This document shows, piece by piece, positions 37,222 to 44,954 of a stretch of DNA of 64,000 bases. This stretch comes from Chitinophagaceae bacterium IBVUCB2. GTDB taxonomy: Bacteria > Bacteroidota > Bacteroidia > Chitinophagales > Chitinophagaceae. The position numbers and the translations under genes are program-made. The DNA is taken from positions 62,001 through 126,000 of the forward strand of contig NFUV01000003.1 in NCBI GenBank assembly GCA_002127295.1. The letters are read 5' to 3'. How positions within the stretch are numbered: position 1 is the stretch's first letter; each line of letters begins with the position of its first letter. The notes beneath the pieces were generated by a model. The model ran no database searches. It was given only the letters and a program-made list of their open reading frames with translations, and was not told where the DNA came from.

Positions 37222-37665
37222 TTACTCATTCCGCATTGAAATAATACTGTCAACTATATACTTTGTATTACCCCGCCAGGGCAATGCTCCATGATATTCC
37301 CTGTAATGCAAGTCAAATAGCTTACCGCTATTGGCAGAGAGAATATCGTAGATCGCTTTACTCTTGATAGAAAATTCAAATTCGTATGATTGAATAGAAC
37401 CCGGCGTTTTAGTTCTGTAGCCTTCCTGTATTAATTTTCCTTCATAGGTTTTAAAAATATTCCCTTTTTTCACAGCATAGTTGAGATGTCCGCTTTTAAC
37501 GCCATCGCCAAACACAAAAAAGAAGCGGAAATAAAAAAATACAGCTAATCCGATCAATAACAAGATCAACAATGCTCTTGTAAATTTTCTAAATCCTGAC
37601 AGTTTTTTCTTAGCAGGTCTTTGCTCTAACGGTTGTTCGGTAAAATGCACATTATCATCGGTCAT
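37222..37665 (-). CDS. Small single-pass membrane protein, conserved in Bacteroidetes
   Basis: 147 residues: a basic cytosolic start, one membrane helix at about 30-50 (ALLILLLIGLAVFFYFRFFFVF), then a soluble domain of about 95 residues with GHLNYAVKKGNIFKTYEGKLIQEG and HYREYHGALPWRGNTKYIV. Related proteins occur widely in the phylum without a known role and are sometimes misnamed as dehydrogenases. It is convergent with the RsmI-like gene (two bases between stops) and divergent from the arginine leader. Confidence 0.65.
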   Translation of the reverse strand: MTDDNVHFTEQPLEQRPAKKKLSGFRKFTRALLILLLIGLAVFFYFRFFFVFGDGVKSGHLNYAVKKGNIFKTYEGKLIQEGYRTKTPGSIQSYEFEFSIKSKAIYDILSANSGKLFDLHYREYHGALPWRGNTKYIVDSIISMRNE

Positions 37666-37714
37666 ACAAGTGGTTTTATAACAAAAATTTTATCAAAAAG
37701 ACCAATTATTGGTT

Positions 37715-37722
37715 TACATTTG
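37715..37722 (+). promoter_or_regulatory. -7 element of the arginine operon
   Basis: TACATTTG matches TAnnTTTG exactly. A start of transcription near 37727 would give a leader of about 240 bases before the first structural gene. The -33 region is T-rich but has no exact TTTG. Confidence 0.6.
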
Positions 37723-37729
37723 TTCTCAA

Positions 37730-37748
37730 TTTACAACTTGTTTGTAAA
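37730..37748. promoter_or_regulatory. Inverted-repeat candidate operator at the arginine promoter
   Basis: TTTACAA (37730-37736) and TTGTAAA (37742-37748) form a perfect 7+7 palindrome with five bases between, just after the predicted transcription start. A further GTTTACA at 37712-37718 overlaps the -7 element and is the complement of TGTAAAC at 37743-37749. Three copies of a TTTACA word around one promoter suggest a repressor site. The 19-base layout differs from the classical 18-base ARG box, so I do not assign ArgR. Confidence 0.5.
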
Positions 37749-37749
37749 C

Positions 37750-37872
37750 ATGAGTAATATACTGACACATACTAAACAAATCGCTTTTCACGGCTCCATT
37801 ACCTGTGGCGTTTACGCTGTTGGATATGACTTGTTTACATTCTGCCGCCCCCGACGTCGCCCTGTATTCTGA
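37750..37872 (+). CDS. Arginine-rich leader peptide (40 aa)
   Basis: A 40-codon frame from ATG 37750 to TGA 37870. Residues 33-37 read Arg-Pro-Arg-Arg-Arg (CRPRRRPVF end), encoded by CGC CCC CGA CGT CGC, and lie just before the stop. It is the first frame of the arginine biosynthesis transcript. In amino-acid attenuators a ribosome stalls at codons for the pathway product when the charged tRNA is scarce; four Arg codons ahead of an arginine operon fit this exactly. The stop codon lies inside a helix that competes with others. No clear Shine-Dalgarno, as usual in this phylum. Confidence 0.65.
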   Translation: MSNILTHTKQIAFHGSITCGVYAVGYDLFTFCRPRRRPVF

Positions 37873-37943
37873 CAGGACGAACCCTTCACCATGGTCCCTG
37901 TCAGTGAAGCAACTCCCACAATAAGATTTTTTGGACTGGTGAG
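37857..37943 (+). promoter_or_regulatory. Competing RNA helices after the Arg codons (putative attenuator)
   Basis: Four partly exclusive helices. A: 37861-37865 CCTGT with 37872-37876 ACAGG, extended by 37857-37859 with 37878-37880. B: 37869-37876 CTGACAGG with 37897-37904 CCTGTCAG, a perfect 8 bp extendable across a bulge. C: 37884-37889 CTTCAC with 37904-37909 GTGAAG. D: 37886-37897 with 37933-37942 (TCACCA/TGGTGA plus GTCC/GGAC, 2-base bulge). A and B share bases, as do B and C. A T6 run is at 37927-37932, but it does not directly follow a helix, so a classical terminator is not obvious. Confidence 0.55.
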
Positions 37944-37968
37944 CCGCTATATTTCAAGTTAAATACAA

Positions 37969-38679
37969 ATGGACAATCAAAATATTATTATCAGGGTAGC
38001 TACTGCTGCTGATAAAGTTTATTCAAAAACCATCACCGATGAGATGGAGGCTTCTGCTGCTGCCCGTGGAACGGGTATTGCCAAGCGAAGTCCGGATTAT
38101 ATTGAACAAAAGATCGATGAGGGAAAAGCAGTGATTGCAATAACCGACCAGAATGAATGGGTGGGTTTTTGCTATATCGAAACCTGGAGTCATGGAGAAT
38201 ATGTTGCAAACAGTGGTTTGATCGTTGCTCCTGCATTTAGAAAAAGCGGTGTGGCAAAATCTATCAAACAAACAATTTTTACTCTCTCCCGCCAAAAATA
38301 TCCGGAAGCAAAATTATTTGGACTTACTACAGGTCTTGCGGTAATGAAAATTAATAGCGACCTCGGTTACGAACCTGTTACTTACTCCGAATTAACACAG
38401 GACGAAGCTTTCTGGGCTGGGTGTAAAAGCTGTGTGAACTATGAAATATTGATGAGCAAGGAGAGGAAAAACTGCATGTGTACAGCCATGCTCTTCGATC
38501 CTAAAGACCATTACGAGCCAGAAGAAACCAAAGAATATTTTAAAGAGAATGTAAAAGGATTTGAACGTTTATTGCGGTTTAAGCAATGGAAACTCTTGCG
38601 CCCCTTTATGAAAAAAGATAAAACGGGTAATGGTGGTGCCCGGCCTAAATCCTTACTTCATCATTTATTCCATTTATAA
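37969..38679 (+). CDS. GNAT acetyltransferase, candidate N-acetylglutamate synthase
   Basis: 236 residues. GNAT fold in residues about 7-160, with acetyl-CoA loop region LIVAPAFRKSGVAKSIKQTIF (R/Q-x-x-G-x-A/G type). The C-terminal 75 residues include CKSCVNYEILMSKERKNCMC, a cysteine-rich segment. It is the first structural gene of the arginine operon, and no argA or argJ is otherwise present, so acetylation of glutamate to start the pathway is the likely role. This is inference from position; the protein is not a close ArgA by sequence. Its stop is 19 bases before argG. Confidence 0.8.
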   Translation: MDNQNIIIRVATAADKVYSKTITDEMEASAAARGTGIAKRSPDYIEQKIDEGKAVIAITDQNEWVGFCYIETWSHGEYVANSGLIVAPAFRKSGVAKSIKQTIFTLSRQKYPEAKLFGLTTGLAVMKINSDLGYEPVTYSELTQDEAFWAGCKSCVNYEILMSKERKNCMCTAMLFDPKDHYEPEETKEYFKENVKGFERLLRFKQWKLLRPFMKKDKTGNGGARPKSLLHHLFHL

Positions 38680-38698
38680 AAACAAACCCTGTTATACA

Positions 38699-39904
38699 AT
38701 GTCAAAAAAAGTTGTTTTAGGTTTTAGTGGTGGTTTAGACACTTCATACTGTGTAAAATACCTGACAGAAGACCTGGGTTATGAAGTGCATAGCATTATT
38801 GTAAATACCGGGGGATTCTCAGCCGATGAATTAAAACAGGTAGAAGCTCATGCTCATAAACTGGGTGTTAAAACACATAAAACTGTAAATGCAGTTAAAG
38901 GATATTATGATCGTATCATCCGTTATCTTATTTATGGAAATGTATTAAAGAATAATACCTATCCCCTATCTGTATCGGCCGAACGTTTGAGCCAGGCATT
39001 ACATATTGCTGAACATGCAGAAGAATTGAATGCTGATGCAGTAGCACATGGCAGTACGGGTGCCGGCAACGACCAGGTACGGTTTGATATGATCTTTCAT
39101 ATTATGATCCCGGGTGTTGAAATAATTACACCTATCCGTGATTTACAATTGAGCCGGGAAGAAGAGATTGCTTACCTGAAAGCAAAAAATGTTGATATGA
39201 ACTTTGAGAAATCAATGTACTCAATCAATAAAGGCCTGTGGGGAACAAGTGTTGGAGGAAAAGAAACATTGTCGTCCAAAGGAATGTTGCCCGAAGAAGC
39301 ATGGCCTACACAGGTAACAAAAACTGGCAGTGAAGAGGTTGTACTTCATTTTGAAAAAGGGGAGTTGAAGAAAGTAAATGATAAAAAGTTCGATCATCCT
39401 GCAGATGCCATACAATTTCTACAAACAATAGCAGGACCGTATGGCATTGGCCGTGATATTCATGTTGGCGACACCATCATTGGTATTAAAGGAAGAGTTG
39501 GTTTTGAAGCTGCTGCACCTATGGTAATTTTAAAAGCACATCATGCTTTGGAAAAACATGTGCTGAGTAAATGGCAATTGCAATGGAAAGACCAGATAGC
39601 GCAGTTTTATGGCAACTGGTTACATGAAGGACAAATTCTTGATCCGGTGATGAGAGATATGGAGAATTATTTGGAAAGCAGCCAACGCAATGTATCGGGT
39701 GATGTGTTTGTACAATTATATCCTTATCGTTTCCAGGTAATAGGAATTGAAAGTAAATATGACCTGATGAATAGTAAGTTTGGCAAATATGGTGAAATGA
39801 ATACTGGTTTTACTGGTGATGACGTAAGAGGTTTCAGTAAAATATTTGGCAACCAAACATCCATTTATCATTTGGTAAAGACGGATACAAATGGAGAAAA
39901 TTAA
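38699..39904 (+). CDS. argG: Argininosuccinate synthase
   Basis: 401 residues from the ATG at 38699; a longer frame from 38630 would overlap the GNAT gene and lacks homology. It joins citrulline and aspartate using ATP. The N-terminal ATP loop (VVLGFSGGLDTSYCVKYL, residues 4-21) and the STGAGNDQVRFD motif are intact. Length is typical. It is second in the operon and overlaps argC by 14 bases. Confidence 0.96.
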   Translation: MSKKVVLGFSGGLDTSYCVKYLTEDLGYEVHSIIVNTGGFSADELKQVEAHAHKLGVKTHKTVNAVKGYYDRIIRYLIYGNVLKNNTYPLSVSAERLSQALHIAEHAEELNADAVAHGSTGAGNDQVRFDMIFHIMIPGVEIITPIRDLQLSREEEIAYLKAKNVDMNFEKSMYSINKGLWGTSVGGKETLSSKGMLPEEAWPTQVTKTGSEEVVLHFEKGELKKVNDKKFDHPADAIQFLQTIAGPYGIGRDIHVGDTIIGIKGRVGFEAAAPMVILKAHHALEKHVLSKWQLQWKDQIAQFYGNWLHEGQILDPVMRDMENYLESSQRNVSGDVFVQLYPYRFQVIGIESKYDLMNSKFGKYGEMNTGFTGDDVRGFSKIFGNQTSIYHLVKTDTNGEN

Positions 39905-40883
39905 AGTTGGTATTATCGGAGGTGCAGGCTACACCGGAGGTGAGTTAATAAGAATATTGTTAAATCACCCCGGTGCAAGTATCTCTTTTGTTCATAGTCG
40001 CAGCAATGCCGGCAAAGCTATTGACAGCATTCACCAGGATTTGATTGGCGAATCTGCATTAAATTTTACGGATGATACAACTGGAATCACTGACGGATCT
40101 ATTGATGTATTGTTTCTATGCTTAGGTCATGGAGAATCGAAAAGATTTTTAACTGACAACAAAATCAGTGCCATCACAAAAGTTATTGACCTTGCAAATG
40201 ATTTTCGGTTAGCAGCACACTCTTCTATTGACGACAGACATTTTGTGTACGGTTTACCTGAGTTGAACAAAGAAGAAATTAAGACGGCACAAAATATTGC
40301 AAACCCCGGCTGTTTCGCAACAGCCATCCAGGTTGGTTTATTACCATTAGCAAAAGCCGGATTATTAACTGATATTTATACAACCGGCATTACTGGCTCT
40401 ACGGGTGCCGGGCAATCTCAATCAACAACTTCTCATTTTAGCTGGAGAGCTAATAATATACAGGCCTATAAAACATTAACGCATCAACACCTGGGGGAAA
40501 TAGGCGAATCGCTTTTACAATTACAACCGGTGAATGATGTTGATTTGAGTTTTGTTCCGTGGAGAGGTGATTTTACCAGGGGCATTTTTATCAGCTCCAC
40601 TTTACATTGTGATTTAAGTTTGGAAGAATTGAATGTACTGTATTCTGAGTTTTACAAAGACCAACCCTTTACGCATGTAAGCAAAGAACCCATTTTCTTA
40701 AAACAGGTTGTTAATACCAATAAAGCGGTAATTCAATTAGAAAAAGCAGGAAGCAAGTTAGTGCTACATTCCGTGATTGACAATTTATTGAAAGGAGCTT
40801 CCGGCCAGGCTGTACAGAATATGAACCTTATGTTCGGCTTAGATGAAACAAGTGGGTTGAAACTAAAAGCCAATTATTTTTAA
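39891..40883 (+). CDS. argC: N-acetyl-gamma-glutamyl-phosphate reductase
   Basis: 330 residues. NADPH-dependent reduction of N-acetylglutamyl phosphate to the semialdehyde. Rossmann motif GIIGGAGYTGGELIR (8-22), catalytic Cys141 in NPGCFATAIQ, and the TGSTGAGQS substrate segment are present. Start overlaps argG by 14 bases, indicating translational coupling, and argD follows after nine bases. Confidence 0.95.
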   Translation: MEKIKVGIIGGAGYTGGELIRILLNHPGASISFVHSRSNAGKAIDSIHQDLIGESALNFTDDTTGITDGSIDVLFLCLGHGESKRFLTDNKISAITKVIDLANDFRLAAHSSIDDRHFVYGLPELNKEEIKTAQNIANPGCFATAIQVGLLPLAKAGLLTDIYTTGITGSTGAGQSQSTTSHFSWRANNIQAYKTLTHQHLGEIGESLLQLQPVNDVDLSFVPWRGDFTRGIFISSTLHCDLSLEELNVLYSEFYKDQPFTHVSKEPIFLKQVVNTNKAVIQLEKAGSKLVLHSVIDNLLKGASGQAVQNMNLMFGLDETSGLKLKANYF

Positions 40884-40892
40884 ATTTTATCA

Positions 40893-42041
40893 ATGAAATT
40901 ATTTGATGTATATCCCATTAACGAAATTACCATTGTAAAAGCCAAAGGTTCTTATGTGTGGGATGATAAGGGTGAGCAATACCTCGACCTGTATGGCGGT
41001 CATGCGGTAATTAGTATTGGACATACACATCCTCATTGGGTAAAACGAATTGAAGATCAGTTAGAGCAAATTGCTTTTTACTCTAATTCTATACGAATAC
41101 CATTGCAGCAACAATTAGCGGAGAAGCTGGGGAAAGTATCCGGCAAAACAGATTACCAGCTATTTCTTTGTAACAGCGGCGCAGAAGCGAATGAAAATGC
41201 ATTGAAGCTGGCAAGCTTTCATAATGGAAGAAAAAAAATAATTGCTTTCAGCAAATCATTTCATGGCAGAACTTCGCTGGCCGTTGCTGTAACGGATAAT
41301 AAAAACTATTCTGCCCCGGTTAATGAAACAGACAATGTTATCTTTCTTCCTTTTAATGACGAAGATGCATTAGAAGAATGTTTTAAGAAAAAAGGAAAAG
41401 AAATTTCATCTGTTATTATAGAAGGAATTCAAGGTGTTGGTGGTATCAATATTGCTGATGATTCGTTCCTGAAAAAAATCCGTTCGCTTTGTGATGAGCA
41501 TGGAGCCGTTTATATCGCTGATAGTGTACAGTGTGGATATGGGAGAACAGGGAAATTCTTTAGTCATGATTTTGCAGGTGTAAATGCAGACATTTATACA
41601 ATGGCGAAAGGAATGGGTAATGGTTTCCCTGTTGCCGGAATTATAGTAGCACCACATATTAAATCAAAACATTTTCAATTAGGCACCACATTCGGTGGCA
41701 ATCACCTTGCTTGTGCCGCTGCGTTAGCGGTATTGGAAATTATTGAGGAAGAGAAACTGATGGGCAATGCAGTGATGGTTGGCAAATACCTGCGAGATGA
41801 ATTAGAATCAATCCCACAATTAAAAAATGTGAGAGGTCGTGGCTTAATGATCGGATTTGATGTGCCGGATGAATTAAAAGACTTGAAAAAGAATCTACTC
41901 TGGGAGCAGAAAATATTTACAGGTGAAGCCAAACCGAATGTGATACGTTTATTGCCATCACTTGCTTTAAAGAAAAGGGATGCCGAACAGTTTATTGATT
42001 CTATAAAAGAAGAAGTAGAAAAGTTGATGGCTATTGCCTGA
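40893..42041 (+). CDS. argD: Acetylornithine aminotransferase
   Basis: 382 residues, PLP-dependent class III aminotransferase that makes N-acyl-ornithine from the semialdehyde and glutamate. The PLP loop CNSGAEANENALKLA (93-107), Asp210 (IADSVQCGYGRTG) and Schiff-base Lys239 (YTMAKGMGNGFP) are all seen. It may act on either acetyl or succinyl intermediates, depending on the unusual carbamoyltransferase next door. A 106-base gap with short repeats separates it from that gene. Confidence 0.94.
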   Translation: MKLFDVYPINEITIVKAKGSYVWDDKGEQYLDLYGGHAVISIGHTHPHWVKRIEDQLEQIAFYSNSIRIPLQQQLAEKLGKVSGKTDYQLFLCNSGAEANENALKLASFHNGRKKIIAFSKSFHGRTSLAVAVTDNKNYSAPVNETDNVIFLPFNDEDALEECFKKKGKEISSVIIEGIQGVGGINIADDSFLKKIRSLCDEHGAVYIADSVQCGYGRTGKFFSHDFAGVNADIYTMAKGMGNGFPVAGIIVAPHIKSKHFQLGTTFGGNHLACAAALAVLEIIEEEKLMGNAVMVGKYLRDELESIPQLKNVRGRGLMIGFDVPDELKDLKKNLLWEQKIFTGEAKPNVIRLLPSLALKKRDAEQFIDSIKEEVEKLMAIA

Positions 42042-42073
42042 TAAACGACCCTGTATTTGATGATCAATGAACC

Positions 42074-42124
42074 GAACGATGAACGGAGCGACGCAAGGAA
42101 CGATGCCCAAAGAACTGAACGATG
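42074..42124. repeat. GAACGATG triple repeat between argD and the carbamoyltransferase gene
   Basis: GAACGATG occurs at 42074-42081, 42098-42105 and 42117-42124 in the only sizeable gap inside the arginine operon. The stretch is richer in G and C than its surroundings. It may be a small dispersed element or a translational signal; no hairpin of note was seen. Confidence 0.5.
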
Positions 42125-42147
42125 ACTAACAAATAAATTAATTAAGA

Positions 42148-43116
42148 TTGAAAAATTTTGTTTCTGTTAATGATGTAAGCAATATTGATGCATTAGTGCA
42201 AAAAGCTTTGGCCTATAAAGCCAGTCCATATATTGACAAAACATTAGGCACTAATAAACGCATTGGTTGTTTGTTTCTTAACCCGAGTATGCGTACAAGA
42301 TTGAGTACACAGATCGCTGCGCAGAATCTTGGCATGGAACCAATCATTTTTAATGTGGGTAGCGAAGGCTGGATGCTGGAGTTTGAAGAAGAGGCCATCA
42401 TGAGCGGTACAACAGTGGAGCATGTAAAAGACGCCGCCCCTGTGTTTGGAAAATATTTTGACATTCTTGCCATCAGAACTTTTCCATCACTAAAGAACAG
42501 AGATGATGATTATAGTGAACTGTACATTAAACAGTTTATTAAATATGCCGGAATACCCGTAGTAAGTTTAGAGAGTTCTACTCTTCATCCCTTACAATCT
42601 TTTACAGATATTATTACGATTACCGAAGAATTGGAGAAAGCTAAAATCGTCAATCCGAAACCAAAAATTGTGTTGACCTGGGCTCCTCATGTAAAACCAC
42701 TTCCGCAATGTGTGGCAAATAGTTTTTCGCAATGGGTAAATGCCTGGGGCAAAGCCGATTTTGTTATTACTCACCCGGAGGATTATGAACTAAGTGAGGA
42801 GTTTACCAAAGGAGCAACTATTACGCATAATCAAAATGAAGCGTTGAAAGATGCAGATTTTGTATATGTAAAGAACTGGAGCACTTTTAATGATTATGGT
42901 AAAATTTATGAAAGTGATCCGAATTGGATGCTGACGAATAAAAAATTAGAACTGACCAATAATGCGAAGGTGATGCATTGTCTTCCGGTAAGAAGAAATG
43001 TAGAACTAAGTGATGAAATATTAGACGGGCCGAACAGCATCGTTACACTGGAAGCATCAAATAGAGTATGGGCCGCACAAGCGGTCTTATCTGAAATTCT
43101 AAGGACCAATGGATAA
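42148..43116 (+). CDS. argF': N-acyl-ornithine carbamoyltransferase (TTG start)
   Basis: 322 residues from a TTG at 42148. It resembles the acetyl/succinyl-ornithine carbamoyltransferases rather than ordinary ArgF. Carbamoyl-phosphate motif SMRTR (47-51), the EGWMLEFE segment, HPLQSFTD, HCLPVRRN and TWAPHVKPLPQ are conserved. In characterised enzymes the position before EH selects the substrate: Glu92 in Xanthomonas acetyl-type, Pro90 in Bacteroides succinyl-type. Here it is Val90 (SGTTVEH), so the acyl group cannot be read directly. It overlaps argB by eight bases. The N-acyl-citrulline product must be deacylated by the M20 enzyme downstream. Confidence 0.9.
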   Translation: MKNFVSVNDVSNIDALVQKALAYKASPYIDKTLGTNKRIGCLFLNPSMRTRLSTQIAAQNLGMEPIIFNVGSEGWMLEFEEEAIMSGTTVEHVKDAAPVFGKYFDILAIRTFPSLKNRDDDYSELYIKQFIKYAGIPVVSLESSTLHPLQSFTDIITITEELEKAKIVNPKPKIVLTWAPHVKPLPQCVANSFSQWVNAWGKADFVITHPEDYELSEEFTKGATITHNQNEALKDADFVYVKNWSTFNDYGKIYESDPNWMLTNKKLELTNNAKVMHCLPVRRNVELSDEILDGPNSIVTLEASNRVWAAQAVLSEILRTNG

Positions 43117-43894
43117 TTTATACATTATAAAAATTGGTGGTAATATCATTGATGATGAAAAAAAGCTTGCATCATTTCTAAAAAATTTTGCAGCTATTGA
43201 AGGAAATAAAATTCTGGTGCATGGGGGTGGGAAGCTTGCTACGAAATTAGCCGAACAGATGAATGTGCCACAACAAGTGTTGGATGGCAGACGTATTACA
43301 GATGCTGAAACATTGAAGATCGTTACCATGGTGTATGCCGGTTATATCAATAAAAATATTGTTGCCAAACTGCAAATGAATCATTGCAATGCTATTGGTC
43401 TTTGCGGTGCTGATGGAGATGCAATATTGGCACATAAACGAAAACACCCGGTGATGGATTATGGTTTTGTAGGTGATGTTGATTCTATCAACACAGACCT
43501 GATCCGCACCTTGCTAGAAAAAAATCTTACTCCTGTATTTGCTCCAATTACCCACGACCAGCAGGGGCAATTATTAAATACTAACGCTGATACCATTGCG
43601 CAGGAATTGGCAAAAGGATTGAGTAATGATTTTACTATACATCTTATTTACTCCTTCGAAAAAAATGGTGTGTTGATGGATGCGAATGATGATGATACTG
43701 TTATTCCGGTTATCACCCCCGCATCCTATAAAAAATTAAAAGACGAAGAAAAAATATTCGCCGGGATGATACCCAAAATGGACAATGCATTTACAGCATT
43801 AAACAGCGGAGTAAAAAAAGTAATTATCGGCAAAGCCGAAAATTTACAGGAGCTGATCACTGGAAAATCGGGGACAAGCATAACCAATGAGTAA
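43109..43894 (+). CDS. argB: Acetylglutamate kinase
   Basis: 261 residues, amino-acid kinase fold. It phosphorylates N-acetylglutamate. The opening YIIKIGGNIIDD and the glycine-rich LVHGGGKLATKLAEQ are the nucleotide and substrate loops. NADTIAQELAKGL matches the ATP-side motif, and the C-terminal GMIPKMDNAFTALNSGVKKVIIG is typical. No N-terminal arginine-sensing helix is seen, so feedback inhibition is not predicted. It overlaps both neighbours by eight bases. Confidence 0.94.
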   Translation: MDNLYIIKIGGNIIDDEKKLASFLKNFAAIEGNKILVHGGGKLATKLAEQMNVPQQVLDGRRITDAETLKIVTMVYAGYINKNIVAKLQMNHCNAIGLCGADGDAILAHKRKHPVMDYGFVGDVDSINTDLIRTLLEKNLTPVFAPITHDQQGQLLNTNADTIAQELAKGLSNDFTIHLIYSFEKNGVLMDANDDDTVIPVITPASYKKLKDEEKIFAGMIPKMDNAFTALNSGVKKVIIGKAENLQELITGKSGTSITNE

Positions 43895-44954
43895 CGACTT
43901 ACATACTTTACAAACCGAAGCAATTTCCTTATTAAAAGAACTGATTGCTACACCATCCTTTAGCAAAGAAGAGGAGCAGACAGCAGCCATTATTGGAAAA
44001 TTTTTAGCGGTAAAACAAATTGCTGCTACCAGGGTTGGCAATAATGTTTTTGCATTGAACAAACAGTTTGACGAAAAGAAGCCTACCATTCTTCTCAATT
44101 CACATCATGATACCGTAAAACCAAATCCTCAATATACAAAAGACCCCTTCTCACCCATCGTTGAAGATGAAAAGCTTTATGGACTGGGAAGTAATGATGC
44201 TGGCGGATGCCTGGTTTCACTGTTAGCTACCTTTTTATACTTCTACGATAAAACGACAGCTTACAATATAATTTTTGCGGCTACTGCTGAAGAAGAAATA
44301 TCCGGTACTGGCGGCATTGAATATACATTGCCATATCTGCCGAAAATTGATTGTGCCATTGTTGGCGAGCCTACACTTATGCAAATGGCTGTGGCAGAAA
44401 GAGGATTAATGGTACTGGATTGTATAAGTTTTGGTAAAGCCGGGCATGCAGCAAGAGAAGAAGGTGAAAACTCCATTTACAAAGCATTTAAAGATATCGA
44501 GTGGTTCAGGAACTATAAGTTGCCAAAAATTTCTGATTTGCTCGGCCCATCCAAAATGAGTGTTACTGTTATTGAAACAGAAAACAAAGCACATAATATG
44601 ATTCCATCACAATGCAAATTTGTGGTGGATACCCGCATCAATGAATTATACAGTTTTGAAGAAGTGTTAGATATTATTAAATCGAATGTTGACTGTGATG
44701 TAAAACCCAGAAGTATGCGGCTTCGATCCACATCAATTGCATTGGATCATCCTTTGGTAAAAGCAGGACTTGATCTTAACAGAACTTATTATGGCTCTCC
44801 TACTACTTCGGATAAAGCATTAATGCCCTTCCCTTCGCTGAAGATGGGACCGGGTGACTCCGCAAGAAGTCATACAGCAGATGAGTATATTTATGTAAGC
44901 GAGATAAAAGAAGGTATTGAATTATATATCCAACTTCTAAACCAGGTACTATGA
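43887..44954 (+). CDS. argE: M20 deacylase, N-acetylcitrulline/ornithine deacetylase type
   Basis: 355 residues. M20 metallopeptidase with two-metal site residues visible: His73/His74 in LNSHHDTV, Asp104 in GLGSNDAGG, and Glu135/Glu136 in ATAEEEISG. Because the operon has an acyl-ornithine carbamoyltransferase, the expected substrate is N-acyl-citrulline, releasing citrulline for argG. It overlaps argB by eight bases and argH by four. Confidence 0.9.
   Translation: MSNDLHTLQTEAISLLKELIATPSFSKEEEQTAAIIGKFLAVKQIAATRVGNNVFALNKQFDEKKPTILLNSHHDTVKPNPQYTKDPFSPIVEDEKLYGLGSNDAGGCLVSLLATFLYFYDKTTAYNIIFAATAEEEISGTGGIEYTLPYLPKIDCAIVGEPTLMQMAVAERGLMVLDCISFGKAGHAAREEGENSIYKAFKDIEWFRNYKLPKISDLLGPSKMSVTVIETENKAHNMIPSQCKFVVDTRINELYSFEEVLDIIKSNVDCDVKPRSMRLRSTSIALDHPLVKAGLDLNRTYYGSPTTSDKALMPFPSLKMGPGDSARSHTADEYIYVSEIKEGIELYIQLLNQVL

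Noticed and set aside
37730-37748. Classical ArgR ARG box
   Set aside because: The palindrome is 19 bases with a five-base centre and does not match the known 18-base box closely enough.
37897-37932. Standard intrinsic terminator in the arginine leader
   Set aside because: The T6 run is 18 or more bases after the last good helix, so the usual hairpin-plus-U-tract form is absent.
38630-38698. Upstream extension of argG
   Set aside because: It overlaps the GNAT gene in another frame, and the normal ArgG start MSKKVVLGFSGG begins at 38699.
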